64,000 bases of DNA, from positions 136,903 to 200,902 of the forward strand of contig JAEWAQ010000048.1 of assembly GCA_023391635.1 (NCBI GenBank), in the 5' to 3' direction. The DNA is from Bacillota bacterium (GTDB lineage Bacteria; Bacillota; Bacilli; Paenibacillales; Paenibacillaceae). How positions within the stretch are numbered: the stretch's first letter is position 1; every line of letters begins with the position of its first letter. A program made the position numbers and the translations under genes. The notes below the pieces were generated by a model. That model saw only the letters and a program-made list of their open reading frames with translations, was not told where the DNA came from and ran no database searches. Below are positions 58,757 to 64,000 of this stretch, piece after piece.

Positions 58757-59635
58757 TCACTCCGCATGCTCCGGACGCTCGGCCAGCCAGTCCTCCGACG
58801 TCGCGACCCGGTTCGGGTACTTGCGGCTGCGGGCCAGAAAACCGGCTCCGTGCGCCGGCATCGGATCCTGATCGGTGGGCTGATACCGCAGGTCTACGCT
58901 CCAGCGGACTTCATCCGACAGATTCGGCGTTGACATATGCAGGCACCGGTCGTTGAAGAGAATGGCGCTTCCGGCCGGCACCGGCAGGGCAACGGTCGGT
59001 TTTCGCCCCATACGCCCGACCTGCTCCTCGAGCAGCGCCGTATATCCGGTTCCCGTTGTTTCTTCGATATGCCATTTAAGCACCCGCTTGCGGTGAGTTC
59101 CCGGCTTGATATGCAGACAGCCGTTCACTTCGTTCGCGTCGACGAAAGGAATCCATACGGTAATGACCGGGTTGGAATTGGCATCCGGCCAATAGGACTT
59201 GTCTTGGTGCCAGGGTACGGCTCCCGCAGCCACCTTCGGAATTTTCGGACGTGTGTTGTATACGGGGTTGGCGAAGATTTCCCCGCCGATCAGCGATTCC
59301 ACGGCATCGAGTATTTTGGGATTGCTCATCAGATGATAATAACCGAGCCGCCGCTCTCTCCAGCTTCTGCCGTATTTCAGGAAATCGTCGGCCGTCAGAT
59401 CCCGGAACAGCTCCGCGAGCCGGTACCGGAAAGGCCGTTCCTCCAGCTTGTCTGTGATCAGACCCTCCGCATACAATTCTTCCGCAATCAGGGACACCTT
59501 CTCGTTCATGGCCTCCATGGCCGGCGCCAAGTCCTCTTGGGTCAACAGCCGAGGCAGAACCAAATACCCTTCTTTGTCGTAGAATGCCAATTGATCTTTG
59601 TTCAAACTTCCGGCACCAATAGAATCAATCATCAT
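58757..59635 (-). CDS. Phytanoyl-CoA dioxygenase family protein
   Basis: A 292-residue Fe(II)/2-oxoglutarate-dependent oxygenase-like protein. The metal triad appears as HQD in VPWHQDKSYW and the distal His in RCLHMSTP; a 2-oxoglutarate-binding Arg is likely in EVRWSVDLRY. The ATG at 59635 is chosen because AGGAGG lies 6 bp upstream; the first ATG in the frame overlaps that site. It is divergent from an AraC-type regulator. The substrate is unknown. Confidence 0.85.
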   Translation of the reverse strand: MMIDSIGAGSLNKDQLAFYDKEGYLVLPRLLTQEDLAPAMEAMNEKVSLIAEELYAEGLITDKLEERPFRYRLAELFRDLTADDFLKYGRSWRERRLGYYHLMSNPKILDAVESLIGGEIFANPVYNTRPKIPKVAAGAVPWHQDKSYWPDANSNPVITVWIPFVDANEVNGCLHIKPGTHRKRVLKWHIEETTGTGYTALLEEQVGRMGRKPTVALPVPAGSAILFNDRCLHMSTPNLSDEVRWSVDLRYQPTDQDPMPAHGAGFLARSRKYPNRVATSEDWLAERPEHAE

Positions 59636-59717
59636 GAACATCCTCCTGACGCTTGGGTTTATTTGTGATCATTGTAACACTCCATTGCTGAATAGGATTT
59701 CGACGGAAGTTCGGATA

Positions 59718-59749
59718 TTGATCAAAACTTCCGGAGAACATGCTACAAT
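59718..59749 (+). promoter_or_regulatory. Promoter region of the second AraC-family gene
   Basis: An extended -10 TGC-TACAAT (59741-59749) with TTGATC (59718-59723) at 20 bp, longer than usual; activity may rely on the extended -10 or on an activator. Confidence 0.4.
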
Positions 59750-59769
59750 CGGGGAAAAGGAGGTTGTTT

Positions 59770-60648
59770 ATGGGAAGCCTGGACCTGATTCGCCCTTATG
59801 TGCGCGTAGCGCATCACTATCGATTCCCGTTCGAAAGAAACGCGAGCGAATCCGGCCGCATCGGTTACTGCTATGCTTTTCATTTAGTCGACGGCGGCAA
59901 GGGGAATGCGACCGTCGCTTCCCGCACCTATCCCGTAACCAAAGGCGATCTGCTCTATTTTCCTCCCGGGACGAAGCATTCTTTCCATTCCGATCCCGAT
60001 CATTTGCTGTCCACTTACAACGTCTACTGCGAATTGTGGGACAAGAACGAGGCGGCGCAGGGGCGTCACCTCATCTGGGACGGGAAAGATTTCGATCCGG
60101 CATGGATGACGGCAACCCAACCCGATGCCGGCCTCGACGGATTGTCTTGCCGGATACCTTTGCAGCATCATGGCGCCATGACGGCGCTATTTCCGCATAT
60201 CGTCGCTCATTCGCAACAGACCGCGCCTTACTCAGGGGCGATTGCCGCCAGCCTGTTAAAGGCGTTTATTCTCGAATTGGTGCAAGTCTCGCGGGAGCAG
60301 GGGGAAACGGATTATCGCATCAAGAACGTCATGGACCGCATGGACAAAGAACAGGCATCCCTCTCCCGAATGAAGGACTGGATCGCGCGCAGCGGACTGG
60401 GCAAGACACAATTCTATGAAGCATTCAACCGGACGGCCGGCATGCCCCCCAAGGCCTACCTCATCCAAGCCGTCATGAAGCAGGCCGCTGCCGCGCTGTG
60501 GGAAAGCAACCGGACCGTGACCGAGATCGCCGAGGATCTGGGGTATTCGTCCATCCATCACTTTACCAAGCAGTTCACCGCCTATTACGGGGTTTCGCCG
60601 ACGCATTACCGCAAGAGAAGGGGCTCGGGACAAGTCCAAAAATCGTAG
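59770..60648 (+). CDS. AraC-family regulator with cupin sensor
   Basis: A 292-residue regulator with an N-terminal cupin domain (VDGGKGNATV, LYFPPGTKHSFH) and a C-terminal AraC helix-turn-helix (ARSGLGKTQFYEAFNRT and IAEDLGYSSIHHFTKQFTAYY). ATG 59770 follows AAAGGAGG. It is divergent from the dioxygenase and upstream of the beta-galactosidase, so either may be its target. Confidence 0.87.
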   Translation: MGSLDLIRPYVRVAHHYRFPFERNASESGRIGYCYAFHLVDGGKGNATVASRTYPVTKGDLLYFPPGTKHSFHSDPDHLLSTYNVYCELWDKNEAAQGRHLIWDGKDFDPAWMTATQPDAGLDGLSCRIPLQHHGAMTALFPHIVAHSQQTAPYSGAIAASLLKAFILELVQVSREQGETDYRIKNVMDRMDKEQASLSRMKDWIARSGLGKTQFYEAFNRTAGMPPKAYLIQAVMKQAAAALWESNRTVTEIAEDLGYSSIHHFTKQFTAYYGVSPTHYRKRRGSGQVQKS

Positions 60649-60749
60649 ATTAATTCATGGTTTTCCACGTTGCGGTTGCCTACAATCATGATGCTTGTCA
60701 CAGCGGCCGGCTCCAACTTTCGGGGCGATGAAAGGATGAGGCAATTGCC

Positions 60750-62891
60750 ATGAAGACATTATCGTGGAATGATCGAGGTTATCTTGTAGACGGAAAACCG
60801 ACTTTTCTCGTATCGGGGGAATTTCATTATTTCCGCGTTCCCCGTGAAGCCTGGAAAGTGCGACTGGAACGGTTCATCGAAGCAGGCGGCAACTGCGTGG
60901 CGACCTATATTCCGTGGATATTGCACGAGCCGGTCGAAGGCGACATCCGCTTCGGGGATGCGCCTTACCGGGATTTGGAGGCGTTCCTGACGCTGTGTCG
61001 GGAATTGGGCTTGTTCGTGATCGCCCGGCCAGGTCCTTACCAGTATTCGGAAATGAAATATTGCGGTTTGCCCGGCTGGTTATGCGAGAATTATCCCGAG
61101 CTGCTGGCCCGAAATATTCACGGAGCAGCCATCACGAATTTCTTCGTTTCTTACTTGCACCCGGTCTTCCTGGAGCGGGCGAAGCGATGGTATGACGCCG
61201 TATGCCCGATCATAGCCCGCCATACCGCAAACCGAGGCGGTTCCGTCGCATTCGTGCAGTTCGATAATGAATTGACCGGCATTCATGAATGGTTCGGCGG
61301 GTGGGACTATCATCCGGAAACGATGGGCTTCGGCCGGGAAGACGGTCGGTATGCCCGGTATCTTCGCCGCCGCTACAAAGATGATATAAGCGAGCTGAAC
61401 GCCGCCTACGGTACGGGTTTCGCCGGTTTCATGGACGTGCGCCCGATCGATCCGGGTGCTATCGCAACGATCGGAGATCGATGCCGGACAAAGGATTACC
61501 AGGATTTCTACTTTCAGACGATCGCCGAGTACGCGGTCCTTTTGACCGGATGGATGAGGGAGGCTGGCATCGATTGTGACTTCATCCACAATTCCGCCAA
61601 CCCCGGCTCCAACGCCTACCACGCAGAGACGGCGGCGGCGCTGGGAAGCGGCTTCCTGCTTGGGTCCGATCATTACTACAACCTCGATATGGACTGGGTT
61701 GCGAACAACCCGACGCCCAAATACGCGACAGGCGTCTTCCTGTCCAACGAGAGCTTGCGGCATATGGGCTTTCCGCCTACCGTATTCGAGCTTCCGGGAG
61801 GCAGCCCGTCCGACTGGCCGCCGATTACGCCGGAGGATCTATGTTGCAGCTACATGACCAATCTCGCGTTCGGCATGAAAGGGCTAAACTACTATGTATT
61901 TGCCGGCGGCTACAACCCGGAGGGCATCGGCGGCGACGGGCGCGTGTACGATTATCAAGCGGCGGTCGCCCCGGACGGAACGCTCCGGCCGCATTACGAC
62001 ACTCAGAAGGCATTCGGGCGATACCTGCTGGAGCATGACTGGCTGGCGGCGGCTGATGCCGTCTTCGATTACAATCTCGGGCTTGACCGCGAGCATACAA
62101 GGAGCAAATACTACGCGCAAGGGTACCCGGGATTCGGCAGCGCGGATGCGTGGACGTTCCTGAACAAAGGGCTGTTGATCACTTCCTTCTGCGCGTCCTA
62201 TTCTCCGGAAATGACCGATTTGTACAAAGCCGGTGTCGCGGACCGAACGGAAAAACCGCTCGTGGTCGTTTCCGCGGAAAATATGGCGGCGAGCGTGCAG
62301 GAGAATCTGGTCCGGTTCGTGAAACAGGGAGGACGCTTACTGTTGACGCCCGTCATCCCGCATTTGGATGAAAATTATCAGCCTTGCACGATTTTGCAGT
62401 CTTTCCTCGGAGGAGCTTCGGTGAGACAACTGCCGCGCTCGAACAGTGAAGTGCGAATCGGCTCGGTCGCGGATGTATGGGTGAACGAGAGGCTTTGGTC
62501 GAGCGCATCGATGCCGGAAGGAGCGATGACGATCGGCGTCGAGGAGACGACGGGCAGTATCGTTGCCTGGACCAAGGATTATCCGAACGGCGGTCGGGTC
62601 GTCTGGTCGGGCGTACAGTGGAAATTCGCCAAGTACGGACACATGCGCATGCTGCAAGCGCTGTTGGCGGAGCTCCGATGCGAACCGCAGGCAGTCTTGT
62701 GCGATAACCCGAACGTATGGGCGACGCTCAGAAGCGACGGAGAACAGGGGATGATCTTCGCGATGAACCTGTTTTCGTCTCCCATGAAGGCGCGCATTCA
62801 AGTGAAGCGGGACGACGGAACCTATGCGGATACGGGGATTCACGAGCTGCAGCCGATGGAAGTGAAGGCCATTCCGACAGAAAGGTGCTAA
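60750..62891 (+). CDS. Beta-galactosidase-like glycosidase (GH35 type)
   Basis: A 713-residue cytoplasmic glycosidase without signal peptide. The N-terminal TIM barrel shows SGEFHYFRVPREAW, YIPWILHEP, ARPGPYQYSE, the acid/base Glu174 in FVQFDNELTG and a likely nucleophile Glu347 in TVFELPGG, patterns of GH35 and related clan GH-A enzymes. A glutamine amidotransferase-like trimerisation region follows (about 460-600; VVVSAENMAASVQENLVRFV), also seen in GH42 proteins. The acid/base motif differs from the usual NEYG of GH35, so the family call is provisional. Confidence 0.78.
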   Translation: MKTLSWNDRGYLVDGKPTFLVSGEFHYFRVPREAWKVRLERFIEAGGNCVATYIPWILHEPVEGDIRFGDAPYRDLEAFLTLCRELGLFVIARPGPYQYSEMKYCGLPGWLCENYPELLARNIHGAAITNFFVSYLHPVFLERAKRWYDAVCPIIARHTANRGGSVAFVQFDNELTGIHEWFGGWDYHPETMGFGREDGRYARYLRRRYKDDISELNAAYGTGFAGFMDVRPIDPGAIATIGDRCRTKDYQDFYFQTIAEYAVLLTGWMREAGIDCDFIHNSANPGSNAYHAETAAALGSGFLLGSDHYYNLDMDWVANNPTPKYATGVFLSNESLRHMGFPPTVFELPGGSPSDWPPITPEDLCCSYMTNLAFGMKGLNYYVFAGGYNPEGIGGDGRVYDYQAAVAPDGTLRPHYDTQKAFGRYLLEHDWLAAADAVFDYNLGLDREHTRSKYYAQGYPGFGSADAWTFLNKGLLITSFCASYSPEMTDLYKAGVADRTEKPLVVVSAENMAASVQENLVRFVKQGGRLLLTPVIPHLDENYQPCTILQSFLGGASVRQLPRSNSEVRIGSVADVWVNERLWSSASMPEGAMTIGVEETTGSIVAWTKDYPNGGRVVWSGVQWKFAKYGHMRMLQALLAELRCEPQAVLCDNPNVWATLRSDGEQGMIFAMNLFSSPMKARIQVKRDDGTYADTGIHELQPMEVKAIPTERC

Positions 62892-62942
62892 AGGCTCTTA
62901 AGGGATGGCAACCCAGAGCGTGAGGCATTCAAAATCTGAATG

Positions 62943-62979
62943 AAGAACAAAAGCCCCTACTTTCGGGGCTTTTGTTCTT
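62943..62979. terminator. Bidirectional terminator between convergent genes
   Basis: A perfect 15-bp stem (62943-62957 with 62965-62979) and 7-base loop, with A-rich and T-rich arms inside the stem. It can end both the glycosidase and the minus-strand surface protein. Confidence 0.83.
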
Positions 62980-62987
62980 GAGCGGCA

Positions 62988-64000
62988 TCAAATGCCAAGT
63001 GCATTTCGGAGGTCGGCAAGATCGGCGAGAATCATGTCCGCAAAGCTCGCGTCGATATGTTTGCCTTTCTGCGCGTTCACTTTATTTTCCATCGATTTCA
63101 TGCTGTTTTGAAGTCTCTTGTCGTTGTTTTGGTCACGCTGGATTTGGTCTGCATGCGACATCAGGCTGTTCGCGGTTCCGGCGTTGTCGATCCAACCTCG
63201 TTCAAGTCCGGCCGCGATCAGTTCGTCGAGATGGTCGATGTCCATCGTGATGACGAGGTCGAACTGCGCCGTACTTTGATGTCCAAAGTTGTCCGTCGCC
63301 GTAACGACGATCGGAAAGGTTCCAACCGCGAGGCCGAGCGGAGCGACGGATATCGTTCCGGACGTCGTCTCTCCGTTAAAGGACACCGTCAGCGATTGCA
63401 GGCCGCTTCCGCTATCGCTAGCAGAGAATGCGACCGATACCGCTTCCGTTTGTAAGAACGACAGGTCGTTCGGCGCAACGATTTCCGGAGGCGTCGAATC
63501 GATCGTAACGAGGGTTTCGCCCGTCACGCCCGAGCCGTCCTTCGCCGTGGCGACGACTTTGACCGCGCCGTCCGCGACCGCGGTCAGCAAGCCGCTTGCG
63601 TCGATCGTCGCGGCGGAAGTCATGCTTCCATCTTCGGAGACGACCGTCCATTCCACCGATTGATCGGTCGCGTTATCCGGCGTTACGACTGCGTTCAATT
63701 GCAGCGTGCCGCCGAGGCTCGTGATCGAGGATGCTCCGTCCGCGCCCGTTACGGCGATTCCCGACACCTTTACGTCTTCCACGGTGCCGCTGCCTGGCTT
63801 AGCGTCCGGGTTGCCGATGATCGGAACGTAAGTGCTCTCGTCCGGCACGGAGATAGACATAGGCTCGGTGTAGCCGACGATGCCGAAATACCCATCGCTT
63901 AGAAGATAATTGTTCTCGTCCATCCAACTTGCGACGATCGTGTTGCCTGCCTTGAGGCGGATCCATACGCCATAATCGGTGTTCACGGTACTGACTTTAA
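62988..64000 (-). CDS. C-terminal part of a surface protein with Big2-like and FIMAH-like domains (partial)
   Basis: The frame stays open to the window edge, so the N-terminus is outside. The visible 337 residues show a beta-rich segment, a Big2-type bacterial Ig-like domain (VEDVKVSGIAVTGADGA, LNAVVTPDNATDQSVEWTV, DASGLLTAVADGAVKVVATA), a second Ig-like domain with a PPEIVAP start, and a C-terminal FIMAH-like helical domain (IDHLDELIAAGLERGWIDNA, ASFADMILADL). Such ends belong to large secreted polysaccharide-degrading or adhesive proteins in Paenibacillus. The catalytic part is not in the window. Confidence 0.8.
   Translation of the reverse strand, partial: KVSTVNTDYGVWIRLKAGNTIVASWMDENNYLLSDGYFGIVGYTEPMSISVPDESTYVPIIGNPDAKPGSGTVEDVKVSGIAVTGADGASSITSLGGTLQLNAVVTPDNATDQSVEWTVVSEDGSMTSAATIDASGLLTAVADGAVKVVATAKDGSGVTGETLVTIDSTPPEIVAPNDLSFLQTEAVSVAFSASDSGSGLQSLTVSFNGETTSGTISVAPLGLAVGTFPIVVTATDNFGHQSTAQFDLVITMDIDHLDELIAAGLERGWIDNAGTANSLMSHADQIQRDQNNDKRLQNSMKSMENKVNAQKGKHIDASFADMILADLADLRNALGI

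Overview
The window looks like a chromosomal segment of a Paenibacillaceae bacterium (Paenibacillus or Cohnella type). Evidence: GC-rich coding DNA with strong AGGAGG-type ribosome binding sites, TTGACA/TATAAT-like promoters, hairpin-plus-T terminators, two YesM/YesN-type two-component systems tied to carbohydrate ABC transporters, an S-layer-homology (SLH) anchored surface enzyme, and many glycosidases. No tRNA, rRNA or CRISPR array was seen.

Layout. (1) 0.1-4.6 kb: a sia-type signalling operon (SiaB kinase, SiaC phosphoprotein, SiaA SpoIIE-type phosphatase) ending in a GGDEF/HD-GYP fusion for c-di-GMP turnover. (2) 4.8-14.7 kb: a sugar-uptake locus: YesM-type sensor kinase, AraC-type response regulator, two ABC permeases, a binding lipoprotein and a membrane-anchored DUF6259-like glycosidase with a discoidin-like C-terminus. 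(3) 14.8-17.5 kb: a DrrAB-type ABC exporter (minus strand), divergent from a regulator with two MerR helix-turn-helix modules. (4) 17.6-20.5 kb: an ArsR-type regulator and a GH2 glycosidase whose promoters share the element AAATTGTTGA at the same offset. (5) 20.8-36.5 kb: a large polysaccharide-utilisation locus: binding lipoprotein + sensor kinase + response regulator, a secreted beta-helix protein, two permeases, a second paralogous binding lipoprotein, and a 1679-residue SLH-anchored protein with two beta-helix units and an esterase-like domain. (6) 36.6-40.7 kb: aldo/keto reductase, ECF sigma/anti-sigma pair, Fic protein. (7) 40.8-52.7 kb: an AT-richer accessory region: a frameshifted PA14/FN3/YD-repeat protein, an Rhs protein with a nuclease-like C-terminal toxin, a beta-propeller protein in the immunity position, an IS110 remnant, an orphan toxin-like tail with a small Cys-rich protein, two near-identical terminators, an SRPBCC protein and a lipoprotein. 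(8) 52.8-62.9 kb: sugar catabolism: AraC regulator divergent from an isomerase/epimerase, Gfo/Idh oxidoreductase, GH4, BadF-type kinase and NagB-like deaminase operon; then a phytanoyl-CoA dioxygenase-like gene divergent from an AraC regulator, and a GH35-like beta-galactosidase. (9) 63-64 kb: the C-terminal part of a large surface protein (Big2-like and FIMAH-like domains) that runs off the window.

How it fits together: most of the window senses, imports and breaks down plant-type or microbial polysaccharides. Regions 2 and 5 pair a two-component system with importer and extracellular enzymes; regions 4 and 8 supply cytoplasmic glycosidases and sugar conversion. The least ordinary parts are the Rhs toxin/immunity island (region 7), the SLH-anchored double beta-helix/esterase and the extra binding protein inside a two-component operon (region 5), and the sia operon with a cyclase/phosphodiesterase fusion (region 1).
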